64,000 nt of DNA from Effrenium voratum (lineage: Eukaryota; Sar; Dinophyceae; Suessiales; Symbiodiniaceae), in contig CAUJNA010002990.1 of assembly GCA_963377175.1 (NCBI GenBank), forward strand, positions 485,803-549,802, written 5' to 3'. The notes under the pieces were generated by a model that saw only the letters and a program-made list of their open reading frames with translations, was not told the origin of the DNA and ran no database searches. Shown piece by piece: positions 1-9,540 of this stretch. Position 1 is the first letter of the stretch. Every line of letters begins with the position of its first letter. The position numbers and the translations under genes are program-made.

Positions 1-301
1 TGGCTCACGTGATTCTTGAAGCAGCTACGGGACATGGAAAAGAACACCCCCGCGCTTTCATCCCAAAAACTGCCTCGACCCTATGAGCATTCGAAGCGGA
101 AGCCACCGCACAACCGAAGAAGGCCACTTCAGGCGTCTCGTTTCCCGGTTGCCCCTTAGAAAACCCAGAAAGAAAAGGTGAACCTTCTGAGGTGACGAAA
201 AATGGACCAAAGAGGGGCGGGGGTGCAACCAAGACAAATTGCCACGGCAGAAAGCAAGTTACAGCGATAAGCCTCAAGACAAGCAAGAAAAAAGGAAGCA
301 A

Positions 302-497
302 TAAGAAAGCCAATAGAAAGGAACAAGAAGGCCTACAGAAAGGAATCAGAAGGCTTATAGAAAGGAATAAGAAGGATTACAAAGAAATAAGAAGGCTTAA
401 AGAAAGGAAAATATGAGCATTCCTTCCTCCTTCCTACAAGCCTTCTTTTTCTTTTCTAAAGCCTTTTTGTTCCTTTCTATAAGCCTTCTTGTCGGGC
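302..497. repeat. Degenerate 22-bp purine repeats forming an inverted repeat
   Basis: Degenerate units of the type AAGGCTTATAGAAAGGAA run from about 302 to 413 and are followed by their reverse complement at 419-497. The best arms are 348-375 and 462-489, which match at about 26 of 28 positions. The block could fold into a large hairpin. No coding potential is evident. Confidence 0.8.
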
Positions 498-613
498 TTG
501 TCTTTGCTGAAACTAGTTGATGCAACGCTGCACGCTGTCTTGGCCAAGTGTTTTCTTTGTGGTTACAACCCTCCCTAAAAAAGAGGGGCCCGTAACATGG
601 GCAACCCCAGAGG

Positions 614-748
614 TCAGCTCCGGTCGATTCGCCGAGCCGCGTCGAAGGTCTCGAAGCGCTCCAGAGAAATGAAGCTGGCGCCCGAGCGGTCGATCAGGTC
701 CAAGTCCTGCGTTCTCGCGGAGGATTCGAGCGAGCGAGCGGCCGAACC
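614..748 (-). CDS. Probable exon, unknown protein
   Basis: Read on the minus strand from 748, this gives about 44 codons with strong G/C preference at third positions, unlike the A/T-richer surroundings. The peptide contains TQDLDLIDRSGASFISLE followed by RFETFDAARRIDRS and then an in-frame TGA. It is preceded on the minus strand by a pyrimidine tract ending tgtccagtccag|GG, a good AG|G acceptor of the kind preferred in dinoflagellates. Other frames in both strands give less protein-like sequence. I do not recognise the family. It may be a terminal exon of a minus-strand gene whose other exons lie further right. Confidence 0.45.
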   Translation of the reverse strand, partial: GSAARSLESSARTQDLDLIDRSGASFISLERFETFDAARRIDRS

Positions 749-1296
749 CTGGACTGGACAGGACGAACAAATTGTCAAAGTCCCCCACAAACTGTGTGGT
801 TGCCACTAAAAATGGTCCAAACCCGAAGAGCATCAGGTTCGAATTACGGAACTCAGCAAGTGACAAAAAGAAGGGGGAAGTTTAAAGTAAGGAGTGCTTT
901 TGGAAACGCAAGAACAAAACAGGGCCATAAAGATTATTTTCTGTTTGTTGTTTGTGGGGGGTCCGGGATTGGGGAAGCAATGAGTTCGTTCAGCCCGCGT
1001 TTTGTGGGCTCCATCCCGAACCAATCGGTCAACAGGGCCTAAATAGTCATGATTTGACTTAGGGTCAGTTGTAGAATGTATATTCTATTGTTTGCTTCCC
1101 TTTGAGTCACTGGTAAAATGCGAAATGTATCCAAAGTCTACCCCAGTAGGTAGTGTTTGGGGGCAAACTGAAGTCATTCCCACGGGGAAAACTCATGTTC
1201 GCAATTCGTTCAGGGGTCTCTTTGTCTCCATGTTCAGCCGGCCACATCACGATTGAGGTTCAAGGAAGACATCTCGATGGAACCTTGTAACATCTA
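749..1296. other. Non-coding; contains one copy of a dispersed repeat
   Basis: I see no gene. Positions 785-850 hold a module (TGCCACTAAAAATGGTCC, then AAACCC) that recurs near 12.08 kb and 57.30 kb and in weaker form near 11.80 and 21.29 kb. The remainder shows nothing recognisable. Confidence 0.6.
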
Positions 1297-1420
1297 CTAG
1301 GTCCTCCAGTAGAGAGGATAGAATAAGTTGGTGCCCGATTTTTTCTCTGTCTATTTTAGTAGGGGACCCCTCCCAACCAAAAAAGGGGTGAGAGGTCGGG
1401 CACCTAGCTGCGGGACCTAG
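1297..1420 (+). mobile_element. Short TIR element (introner/MITE-like), copy 1, complete
   Basis: Begins CTAGGTCCTCCAGTAG and ends CTGCGGGACCTAG, so the ends are inverted repeats. Flanks are TCTA on both sides, a 4-bp target-site duplication. Inside, GGTGCCC and GGGCACC form a second inverted pair, followed by the conserved GTCTATTTTAGTAGGGGA block and a CCCTCCC...GGGGTGAG stem. There is no coding capacity. The ends place GT just inside the left CTAG and AG at the right end. Confidence 0.9.
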
Positions 1421-1500
1421 TCTATAAACTCATTCCTGTAGCTCTTCTCCCAGGGTTGAGGCCCCCCGTGTTTCGCCTTGGTTTCACCGGGGAGCACCTC
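1421..1500 (+). repeat. Downstream module shared with copies 2 and 7
   Basis: Begins TCTATAAACTCATTCCTGTAGCTC and continues into a GTTGAGGCCCCC segment and a GTTTCACCGGGGAGCACCTC segment. Related sequence follows the TIR element at 1866 and 22011. This means the TIR element sat inside a larger repeat that was itself copied. This copy has lost the clean GGTTCAAATC motif that the other two keep. Confidence 0.7.
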
Positions 1501-1746
1501 ATGACATCCCCTGGCCCCCGTGTTTTCCCTCCGTTTTGTTTATTTGTTTTCGCCGTATCATATTTAACCCCAGAGGAATCGACCATCCGATTCTGGGCGA
1601 AATGTGGGGAATCAGACCACTTTTCAAAAAGCCAAAAGCACTCTCAGAATAGCCTGGTTGGTCGAAAAACTCTATGTGGGGTCAACAAGTGATTTGCCCC
1701 TTATCCAACGTGTTTTTTTTCCCGTATACCTCCCCCCCCTTCCCGG

Positions 1747-1865
1747 CTAGGTCCTCCAGTAGAGAGGTTAGAGTAAGGGTACCCTTTTTTCTGTAGTCTA
1801 TTTTAGTATGGGAACCCTCCCCCAAAAAAGGGTAAAAGAAAGGGCACCTAGCTGATAAAACCTAG
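1747..1865 (+). mobile_element. Short TIR element, copy 2
   Basis: Starts CTAGGTCCTCCAGTAG and ends with a decayed right terminus, GATAAAACCTAG. The core (GGTACCC, TCTATTTTAGTA, CCCTCCCCC, GGGCACC) is intact. The right flank is the same TCTATAAG module as in copy 1, while the left flank differs. Confidence 0.9.
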
Positions 1866-1940
1866 TCTATAAGATCATTCCTGTAGCTCTTTTCACAGCT
1901 GAGGTTCAAATCTCCCAGCTTTCGGCACATTTCGGCACCC
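1866..1940 (+). repeat. Module with tRNA-like B box
   Basis: Contains CTGTAGCTCTTTTC and then GCTGAGGTTCAAATCTCCCAG-like sequence. GGTTCAAATC matches the RNA polymerase III internal B box (tRNA T-loop) and sits in a short hairpin. This suggests a tRNA-derived (SINE-like) part in this composite repeat. Confidence 0.55.
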
Positions 1941-1980
1941 TTCCCTTCCTCCCCCCCCCCCGTGGCCCCGGCGCCTCCAC

Positions 1981-2121
1981 CATGGAATGCGGGGCGAAGC
2001 AGACCAGCACCGCGTCCGCCTGGCGCTCCCGGCCCTGGAAGTCCTTCCCGTAGTTGGCGCGCAGCTGGGCAGCCCGGAAGAGGGGGAAGATCTTGCCCCA
2101 GAGCTTCTTGGCCTCCGGACG
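1981..2121 (-). CDS. Probable exon, unknown protein
   Basis: Minus-strand reading from 2121 gives about 47 codons with nearly all third positions G or C, in sharp contrast to the flanks. The peptide includes RPEAKKLWGKIFPLFRAAQL and NYGKDFQGRERQADAVLVCF. The left boundary is set at a possible GT donor (CCATG|GTGGAG); the open frame would continue slightly further. The upstream side is ...ctttttgag. No family is recognised. It is one of a series of GC3-rich minus-strand exon-like segments spread over the left 26 kb. Confidence 0.55.
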
Positions 2122-2261
2122 CTCAAAAAGGATGTACCAAAAAACAGATGCAGTTTGACCCTGTATAAGGCAATTGTGTTTTTTTTCCCCCGGAAATGTG
2201 GTTTATTATGTGGTTTTGTCTGTTTATTTATTTTCGACACGGGGATCGTTTCTCTGCTGAG

Positions 2262-2407
2262 GAAGTGGACATTTGGCCGTAGTTGTCAAAACCGTTTTGG
2301 GATCCCATTTTGGTTGGTAGGTGAATTCACCACCCGTTTTAGAACCTATTTTAGTGGGGATTGGGATGTTCAATGGTGGTACGGGCTTTTGACCCATGGC
2401 CAAATGG
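2262..2407 (-). repeat. Dispersed repeat family 4, copy
   Basis: In minus orientation it reads CCATGGGTCAAAAGCCCGTA, then ACATCCCAATCCCCACTAAAATAGGTT and GGTGAATTCACCTACCAACC. It matches sequences near 7995 and 59064 in plus orientation and more weakly near 19366. It has no coding capacity. Confidence 0.8.
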
Positions 2408-2800
2408 ATGTACAAAAACAAAAACGCAAAAGCAAGAGATGCAGCTGAACCCTATGTAAAGAAACTTGTTGTTTGTCGATTTCCTTGAATTGAACTTACG
2501 TAATACTTTGTTATTTTATTTTTATTTTATTTTTGTATGAAAAAAAAACAACTCCTGGCCCAAAGGAGCCAACCAAAACGTGACCTCTGCAAGACTGCTT
2601 GGTGAGAAGCCACCGGACACCAGAGTTTTTAAGAAAAAAACACCTAGGCCAAAAAGACCAACAAAAACGATCCTTTGATTTGACGCAAAGCTCAGGTGGT
2701 TTTTGTTTTCTGGGGTGTGGGGGGGAGGGGGGGAAAGGCTTGGAGTTTTTCTGAGACCCCAGGCTAAAAGATGGAGCGCCATTTTTTGCCGCTCTTTCAG
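2408..2800. other. Non-coding, low-complexity
   Basis: T-rich and A-rich runs near 2505-2550 and a G-run near 2720-2735. No gene or clear dispersed repeat was seen. Confidence 0.5.
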
Positions 2801-2864
2801 CTAGGTCCTCCAGAGAGGTTAGAATAAGTTGGTACCCGACTTTTGTCTGCAGTCTATTTTAGTC
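2801..2864 (+). mobile_element. Short TIR element, copy 3, right-truncated
   Basis: CTAGGTCCTCCAGAGAGG through GTCTATTTTAGT is present and then stops. The right half and right inverted repeat are missing. It abuts the 65-bp tandem array after a short unique stretch. Confidence 0.85.
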
Positions 2865-2915
2865 AAAGGAAGTTTAACAAGAAACTTCCGTAGTACTGGA
2901 ACTAAATGAGCTAGC

Positions 2916-3195
2916 TGCTTTGACATATAGCTATGACAGGTAGCTAGCATGACAAATAGATAGCTTTGACATATAGCTAGCTTGACAGATAGATAGCTTT
3001 CCAATAGGCTTGCATGACAAATAGATAGCTTTGACATATAGCTAGCTTGACAGATAGATAGCTTTCCAATAGGCTTGCATGACAGATAGATAGCTTTGAC
3101 ATATAGCTAGCTTGACAGATAGATAGCTTTCCAATAGGCTTGCATGACAGATAGATAGCTTTGACATATAGCCAGCTTAACACGTAGATAGCTTT
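2916..3195. repeat. 65-bp tandem repeat
   Basis: About four copies of a unit containing GATAGCTTTCCAATAGGCTT and TTTGACATATAGCTAGCTTG. The segment CCAATAGGCT recurs at 3001, 3066 and 3131, which fixes the period at 65 bp. The left edge is degenerate. The unit is rich in TAGATAG and AGCT. Confidence 0.95.
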
Positions 3196-4468
3196 CTCAA
3201 GTATAGATTTCGTGGCAGGCGCAGCACTTTCGCAAGCACTCTCTGCGAGCTGGGGGATGGCAAGATGCAGAAAACGTTGGCGCTGTGCGTGAATTGGGCT
3301 TCCGGACTGTGCGCAAACCACCTCGGCTGCGACGCCTGTACGGAGGCGGTCTCGGAACGGTCTCGGAACGGTCTCGGAACGGTTCGGAACGGTCTCGGAG
3401 ACGGGCCCATTGGCACGGCCGCGCGAAGGTTTCGCAAGGTTTGAATTGCGTGGCAGGCGCAGCACTTTCGCAAGGTCAAGTATAGATTTCGTGGCAGGCG
3501 CAGCACTTTCGCAAGGTCAAGTATAGATTTCGTGGCAGGCGCAGCACTTTCGCAAGGTCAAGTATCGATTTCGTGGCAGGCGCAGCACTTTCGCAAGGTG
3601 CTGCGTCCACTCTCTGCGAGCTGGGGGATGGCAAGATGCAGAAAACGTTGGCGCTGTGCGTGAATTGGGCTTCCGGACTGTGCGCAAACCACCTCGGCTG
3701 CGACGCCTGTACGGAGGCGGTCTCGGAACGGTCTCGGAACGGTCTCGGAACGGGTTCGGAGACGGGCCCATTGGCACGGCCGCGCGAAGGTTTCGCAAGG
3801 TTTGAATTGCGTGGCAGGCGCAGCACTTTCGCAAGGTCAAGTATAGATTTCGTGGCAGGCGCAGCACTTTCGCAAGGTCAAGTATAGATTTCGTGGCAGG
3901 CGCAGCACTTTCGCAAGGTCAAGTATCGATTTCGTGGCAGGCGCAGCACTTTCGCAAGGTGCTGCGTCCACTCTCTGCGAGCTGGGGGATGGCAAGATGC
4001 AGAAAACGTTGGCGCTGTGCGTGAATTGGGCTTCCGGACTGTGCGCAAACCACCTCGGCTGCGACGCCTGTACGGAGGCGGTCTCGGAACGGTCTCGGAG
4101 ACGGGCCCATTGGCACGGCCGCGCGAAGGTTTCGCAAGGTTTGAATTGCGTGGCAGGCGCAGCACTTTCGCAAGGTCAAGTATAGATTTCGTGGCAGGCG
4201 CAGCACTTTCGCAAGGTCAAGTATCGATTTCGTGGCAGGCGCAGCACTTTCGCAAGGTCAAGTACAAAATTCGTGGCAGGCGCATCACTTTCGCAAGGTC
4301 AAGTACAGAATTTGTGGCAGGTGCAGCACTTTCGCAAGGTCAAGTGCAAAATTCGTGGCACGCGCAGCACTTTCGCAAGGTCAAGTACAGATTTTGTGGC
4401 AGGCGCAGCACTTTAGCAAGGTCAAGCACAGATTTGGTGGCAGGCGCAGCATTTTTGCAAGGTCAACT
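3196..4468. repeat. Satellite with 41-bp units inside a 360-370-bp higher-order unit
   Basis: The short unit contains CGTGGCAGGCGCAGCACTTT then CGCAAGGTCAAGTATAGATT. The higher-order unit adds CTCTGCGAGCTGGGGGATGG, a non-repeated 100-bp segment, runs of TCTCGGAACGG, and GACGGGCCCATTGGCACGG. TCTCTGCGAG recurs at 3240, 3611 and 3972, giving periods of 371 and 361 bp. The array ends in diverged 41-bp units (4240-4468). Open frames through it on both strands follow from repeat periodicity. Part of the higher-order unit resembles the exon-like segment at 18350-18481. Confidence 0.95.
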
Positions 4469-4922
4469 TTCGCAGCCGGGGCTCGAAAATCGCAACTTTT
4501 AAGTACGAAAGTAGTACGCGAAGTCAACTTTCGCAGCTGGGGCTTGAAAATCGCAACTTTTAAGTACGAAAGTAGTGCGCAAAGTCCACTTTCGCAGCCG
4601 GGGCTTGAAAATCGCAACTTTTAAGTACGAAAGTAGTACGCAAAGTCCACTTTCGCAGCTGGGGCTCGAAAATCGCGACTTTTTAGTACGAAAGTAGTAC
4701 GCGAAGTCCACTTTCGTAGCTGGGGCTCGAAAATCGCAACTTTTAACTACGAAAGTAGTACGTGAAGTCCAGTTTCGCAGCTGGGGCTCGAAAATCGCAA
4801 CTTTTAAGTACGAAAGTAGTACGCGAAGTCAACTTTCGGGGATTGAACATCGCAACTTTTAAGTGCAGAGAAAGATGGGTAGATAGATAGATCAATAAAC
4901 AGATATAGAGATAGCTAGAGAG
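4469..4922. repeat. 61-bp tandem repeat, block 1
   Basis: Seven units of AAATCGCAACTTTTAAGTAC then GAAAGTAGTACGCGAAGTC and CTTTCGCAGCTGGGGCT. CGCAAC recurs at 4491, 4552 and 4613, so the period is exactly 61. It ends in a GATAGATAG tail. A nearly identical second block lies 489 bp downstream. Confidence 0.95.
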
Positions 4923-4977
4923 GTAGATAGATAGATAGGAGATAGAGAGGTAGATAGATAGGTAGATCTATAGATAA

Positions 4978-5410
4978 ATCGCAACTTTTAAGTACGAAAG
5001 TAGTACGCGAAGTCAACTTTCGCAGCTGGGGCTTGAAAATCGCAACTTTTAAGTACGAAAGTAGTGCGCAAAGTCCACTTTCGCAGCCGGGGCTTGAAAA
5101 TCGCAACTTTTAAGTACGAAAGTAGTACGCAAAGTCCACTTTCGCAGCTGGGGCTCGAAAATCGCGACTTTTTAGTACGAAAGTAGTACGCGAAGTCCAC
5201 TTTCGTAGCTGGGGCTCGAAAATCGCAACTTTTAATACGAAAGTAGTACGTGAAGTCCAGTTTCGCAGCTGGGGCTCGAAAATCGCAACTTTTAAGTACG
5301 AAAGTAGTACGCGAAGTCAACTTTCGGGGATTGAACATCGCAACTTTTAAGTGCAGAGAAAGATGGGTAGATAGATAGATCAATAAACAGATATAGAGAT
5401 AGCTAGAGAG
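4978..5410. repeat. 61-bp tandem repeat, block 2 (duplicate of block 1)
   Basis: Repeats 4489-4922 almost base for base, including unit-specific variants (the GCGACTTTTTAGTACG unit and the TCGTAGC unit) and the GATGGGTAGATAG tail. The clearest difference is one missing base (AACTACG against AATACG). The whole block was therefore duplicated recently. Confidence 0.9.
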
Positions 5411-5515
5411 ATAGATAGAAAGAGAGAGAAAGAGACAGAGAAACAGAAAGAGAAAGAGAAAGAGAAAGAGAAGAGAGAAAGAGAGAAAGAGAGAAAAAGA
5501 GAGAGAGAGAGAAGC
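5411..5515. repeat. GA-rich microsatellite
   Basis: Runs of AGAGAAAGAGAAAGAG and GAGAGAGAGA. Non-coding. Confidence 0.9.
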
Positions 5516-5594
5516 AAGGGGCCAAGGACAGTTCTCCAAACTATAGTTGTTCACTGCTTTGAAACTTCCGCCCCCCGGCTCTGCCGGACCTTAC

Positions 5595-5654
5595 TTGTAG
5601 GAGAACCCTCCCCCCAAAAAGGGGTGAGAAAGGGCACGATCCTGGAAAACCTAG
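5595..5654 (+). mobile_element. Short TIR element, copy 4, left-truncated
   Basis: Only the right half is present: TAGGAGAACCCTCC, AAAAAGGGGTGAGAAAGGGC, and a decayed terminus ending AAAACCTAG. Confidence 0.8.
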
Positions 5655-5891
5655 TCATGGTTCGCTTTATTTCCCTGGTGGTGTTTTAAGCATGACCTTG
5701 GGCAACACTTGAGGCAAGCTTGCATGTACGTTTGGTAATCTTTAAACGGGAAAAGGGCCAGACATTTTTAGAGGAAACCACCTCACAAGTGACCAGGTGG
5801 ACATGGCTTCGGAACGGGTTCGGAATTATAGGCAACCGATCCAAACCACCTTAGTCCATACCCTGAAAAATTACCATTTGTCCCAACACAA

Positions 5892-5928
5892 CTAGATCCT
5901 CCAGAGAGGTTAGAATAAGTTGGTACCC
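5892..5928 (+). mobile_element. Short TIR element, copy 5, left end only
   Basis: CTAGATCCTCCAGAGAGGTT through TTGGTACCCT. It stops at the edge of the GC-rich exon-like segment at 5941-6089. Confidence 0.8.
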
Positions 5929-5940
5929 TAGAGAACTCGC

Positions 5941-6089
5941 CCCCTCGCAAATCCGTTCCGGAGCCCCGAAGCCCCGGCCTTCTCGGGGTCCTCCTCGGCA
6001 TCCGTGGGCCGGCGCCGCGAGAAGAAGACCCCGCCCCCGCGGTAGCCGCCCCGCGAGAGGCGAATGCCTTGGTGCCCCTTCAGGATGGC
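5941..6089 (-). CDS. Probable exon, unknown protein
   Basis: Minus-strand reading from 6089, right after a gcgcag|G acceptor, gives about 49 codons with almost all third positions G or C. The peptide includes AILKGHQGIRLSRGGYRGGG, VFFSRRRPTDAEEDPEKAG and ASGLRNGFARG. It is basic and glycine-rich; no family is recognised. On the minus strand the frame runs into the fragment of TIR element copy 5, so the donor is uncertain. Confidence 0.55.
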
Positions 6090-6456
6090 CTGCGCCGGCC
6101 GGTCATGGCGAGCTAGGCGGAGCTAGGGGTTGAGTCCAGTGGTTTCTCCTTCTCGATCGAACGTGAGTGTTGGTAAAAACGGGTTTCCTCCTTTGGGCGT
6201 CAACTGGGTTTGTCTCCAAATAGCGACCCTACCTATTTTTGTTGGTCGTTCCGGTAATTCCATGGGTTCCTGGAAAGGGGGGCATTGAAAAAAATCCTCA
6301 ACTGAGTTTGGTTTTCTAGGGGTTGATTCCCCCTTGGTGGTTTGGATTGGTTTGGATTGCATTAGTGTGAAGCTTTGTTTAGTCTTTCAGTGGGGCGAAG
6401 TTTGAAGGGCACACGTGGCCATGAATTTCAATCAAGTATCTAGGGGTTGATTCCTT

Positions 6457-6563
6457 TTCCATTCTTTTCAACCATCCTTCTTTCCAAAAACCGATCGCCG
6501 TTTCCCCTGGGGCTTCTGGGGGGTTCCTAGAAAGATCCGGATTCCGGGAAATGGAAATGGAAG
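6457..6563 (-). repeat. Dispersed repeat family 3, copy
   Basis: In minus orientation: TTCCATTTCC, a CCGGAATCCGGATCTTTC block, CCAGAAGCCCCAGGGGAAAC, then GAAAGAAGGATGGTTGAAAA. Related copies lie near 7410, 20629 and 60495. No coding capacity. Confidence 0.7.
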
Positions 6564-6837
6564 CTACTCCTAGACGCTGGCGGAGTAGAAAAACCGAAGG
6601 CTTCAAAAATAATATATCTCCTGTTTCAACCGAAAGCTTTCAAATAATAAATACGATATTAGGAAGTTTTGAGGTAGAGTTAAAGTACAAAGATCCGTTA
6701 CCAAAGCCAGAAAGCTGAGAGAACCCCCTTGAGTTCTCTCAAAATCAAGATGGTGGGATGGCTGGTTCCATGAGAAGCTTGTCAAAAGTTTCTCACGGAA
6801 AATGGTCGGCTCCCAGCAATCAACTCATCTGGAATTT

Positions 6838-6985
6838 CCGAATTGGACCCACCAAAAGTGAAACGCTTCAGAGGGATCGTTGCAGCATTGTTGGTATTAA
6901 ACGGAAGCCCAAAGCAAGCCATGTTTGGGGTCTACGCCCACAGGTGATTCTTCCCCAGCAAAGCTGTGGGTCCATTTGCTGGACT
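6838..6985 (+). repeat. Dispersed repeat family 6, plus copy
   Basis: CCGAATTGGACCCACCAAAA, TTGTTGGTATTAAACGGAAG, CCCAAAGCAAG, GGTCTACGCCCACAGGTGAT and GCAAAGCTGTGGGTCC. The same series occurs in reverse complement at 7530-7692, so the pair forms a widely spaced inverted repeat. Confidence 0.8.
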
Positions 6986-7409
6986 GAATATGTTTGGATT
7001 TCACTATTTACTGGACACATTTCTCTATTTTTTCTCCAGCGGGCCTGAATTGCAAAAGCAAACAGAAGGCAGAACCATTCTGGTAAACAAGGGGTTTCAA
7101 CCAAAAAGTTAAAGTACAAGGACTGGGGTAATTATGTTGACTGTTTCTGGGGTTATCAAAGTCAAAAAAGGGGGCCCAAATCAGATTGTGAGAGACGAGT
7201 GGGGTTCACCACCCAAACAAAGGGGGGGCAAAAGCAGATGTTTAGATCTTCGGCTTTTGGGGTTCCATCTTTGAGTAGCTCCTTCCAAAATGTCTCTGCA
7301 TCCCGAATCCCAACCTTGGCACTCTCCAGGTCGGTGTAGTGGTACAACACCCTGGAGTTCCTGGCGAGTCAAACGCCTGCAATGAGAAAATATGCCCAGT
7401 GAAATCGAT

Positions 7410-7505
7410 CCCATTCTCTTCAACCCTCATTATTTTCAAAAACCGATCGCTGATGGTTTTCTGGAAAGAAGGATCCCTGGAAAGAATGGGGAAGTGTCCC
7501 CTAGA
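7410..7505 (-). repeat. Dispersed repeat family 3, diverged copy
   Basis: Shares CAAAAACCGATCG and GAAAGAAGGATCCCTGGAAA with the other family 3 copies, but is rearranged. Confidence 0.55.
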
Positions 7506-7529
7506 ATATATTCATTTCAGCTAAATTGA

Positions 7530-7692
7530 CCCACAGCTTTGCCAGGATTTACCTATGGGCGTAGGCCACAAAATTGGTTTGCTTTGGGCTTCCCTGTAAT
7601 ACCAACAACCAAGAGGGGTTCCAAACTTGGTTGCTGCAACGACACCGCTGCAATCAGTTGGTTTTTCACTTTTTGTGGGTCCAATTCGGAAA
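7530..7692 (-). repeat. Dispersed repeat family 6, minus copy
   Basis: Reverse complement of the module at 6838-6985, with about 75-80 percent identity by eye. Shared anchors are CCGAATTGGACCCAC, GGGAAGCCCAAAGCAA and GCAAAGCTGTGGGTC. Confidence 0.8.
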
Positions 7693-7994
7693 ACCCGACC
7701 TGTCTCAACCAAAAAGCTAAAGTCCAAAGGTCCGTTACCAAATAGCCATGGTCCATTTTGCGGGAGATTGGCTCCATCTCAGCCTGTCCCGTTTAAACAC
7801 TGCCTAAACTTGGCCCACAGCCCAATACCATTCATCAGGAACTGCTTGGAAGAGGAGGTGGCATTCAACCAAGGATCCTCAAACCAAAAGCTTTCACCGA
7901 GAACTTGGAGCCAAAAGCCCGGCCTCGGACACATTGCCTCCACACTCCTGAGGTACGGCGGGTCTGGCAAAGCCCATCCGCGACTCATTGTGGA

Positions 7995-8128
7995 CATGGG
8001 TCAAAACCCCGTTCCCAGTGAACATCCCAATCCAACCACTAAAATAGGTTCTAAAATGGGGGGTGAATTCACCTACCAACCAAAATGGGATCCCATTGGT
8101 GTTAACAACCACAGCCATTTTGGAACTT
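7995..8128 (+). repeat. Dispersed repeat family 4, copy
   Basis: ATGGGTCAAAACCCCGTTCC, GTGAACATCCCAATCCAACC, ACTAAAATAGGTTCTAAAAT, GGTGAATTCACCTACC and CAAAATGGGATCCCATTGG. It matches 2262-2407 in reverse orientation and 59064-59175 in the same orientation. Confidence 0.85.
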
Positions 8129-8250
8129 CCTTCGGAGAAATCAACCTTTGGTGCTGCTTAGCACGTGCGACCCAGTTGGTCTGATGGACCCCCTCATACC
8201 TCGACGAACACGGCCAGGTGGACAGGGTCTGGGCTTAGATCCCTAGATGG

Positions 8251-9540
8251 TGGAAAAGGATTTTCAAGGAAGCCTTTCACGAAAAAGAACAAAACAAAGT
8301 GAACCTGCAGAGCCGCACGTCTGGGTCGAGGTTTGTTTGCCTAGGTTTAGTTTTGTTGCCCCTGACACCCCGCGACTCTCACAACCATATTTGACATGTT
8401 TGAGTCTGGCCGCTGGCCACCATCTGGTAGTGTCTTGTTTAGGGCACCCACTGCAACGAAAAAGGCGTAGACTATTTCAAAAAAAAGATCCCGGGCGGCA
8501 GTGGGAAAGCTAGATTGGAGTAAAATGACTCAAGCAGCTGAAAACTGACGGAGGGGGCATGCACCCTCAGTTCTGAATCTCACTTGGATATGTCTCTTGT
8601 TGGGGACAGCCTCGTTTTGGGGTTGTTGAAAAGGGACACTCAAGGAGCACCCACTGCCACCCATTCGAACCCAAGGCATATCCTTTCAGTCCATCCCGGT
8701 CTCAGTGTCTCGGAGTCCGGGGGTATTGTGGGAGAAGGTCCATCTATTTTTTTGTGGCTTCCTTTTGGCAACCGAAGGAAAACACACACCCACAACAAAT
8801 TGGGGGGGGTCTCTTCTCCCCCCAAAAAGAAACAGAAAAGTGTTGGTTGCAAAAGCCAAACGCCCACACCTTAAAAAAATGGGGGGGGGGGGGGGGCACC
8901 CCTCGGGCGGAGGGTTTTTCTTTTGCTTAGCACCGGCTCTGTGCTTAGCACCGGCTCCGGGAGCTGGGGCCGCAAGTTAGCAGGCGAGGCAAGATGGAAC
9001 GTGAGGCAAGTTGGGGGTGGCGGCGCTTTAGGTACTGGGATGCTTCAGTGCTGGGGTTGGTTTAGAGTGGTTTAGGGCTGGTGTAGGATGGGTTTAGAGT
9101 TGGTTTCGGCCCTGTAAAGAAGTGGGGCCAATAGAACACTAGTGGAGAAAGTGCGCACTTGCAAACCAGGATCACCAAGCCGACAAACGGTCCTAGAAAG
9201 AAGCGGGGGGTTGGCAAGCCGAACAAAGAAGCAGGGGGCGCAGCCCCCCCCCCCCCATTAGCAAAACAGATCCACACACTAATGGAGAAAGTGCGCGCTT
9301 ACAAGCAAGGACAACAGTCCGAACAAAGGCCCTGTAAAGAAGCGGGGGGTTTGGGGGGGGGGGGGAAGCCGCCCCGAAAAGCGAAACAAATCCAGAAACC
9401 AAGGCAGAAAGTGTGCGGTTATAAACAAGGATCACAAAGCCGAACAAAGTTGCAGCCCCCCCCGATACAAACCAACTAAGGATATTACTGACGAAAATGT
9501 GCGATTGCAAACCAGGTGCTCTAAGAAGCTGAGCGACCCA
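8251..9540. other. Non-coding, homopolymer-rich
   Basis: No supported exon. Contains a G-run of about 18 bases at 8880-8897 and further G/C runs near 9242-9258 and 9349-9366. A loosely repeated segment of about 110-140 bp (AGAAAGTGCGCRCTTRCAAR with GAAGCGGGGGGTT) recurs around 9147, 9285 and 9405. Confidence 0.55.

Larger units (their letters stand above)
6090..8250. other. Intron-like stretch made of small dispersed repeats
   Basis: No convincing exon. The stretch is a mosaic of mutually similar modules, listed separately below. A further recurring one is CAACCRAAAAGCTAAAGT followed by CCGTTACCAAA, seen near 6625-6700, 7098 and 7708. The density of copies suggests repeated nested insertion. 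Confidence 0.6.

Noticed and set aside
2916..5410. CRISPR-like regularly spaced repeats
   Set aside because: Units are contiguous tandem repeats with no variable spacers, no cas genes, and eukaryotic context.
8109..8123. CCACAGCCATTTTGG resembling the dinoflagellate spliced leader core
   Set aside because: Two mismatches, and the following bases do not continue the leader; it lies in a family 4 repeat whose other copies lack the match.
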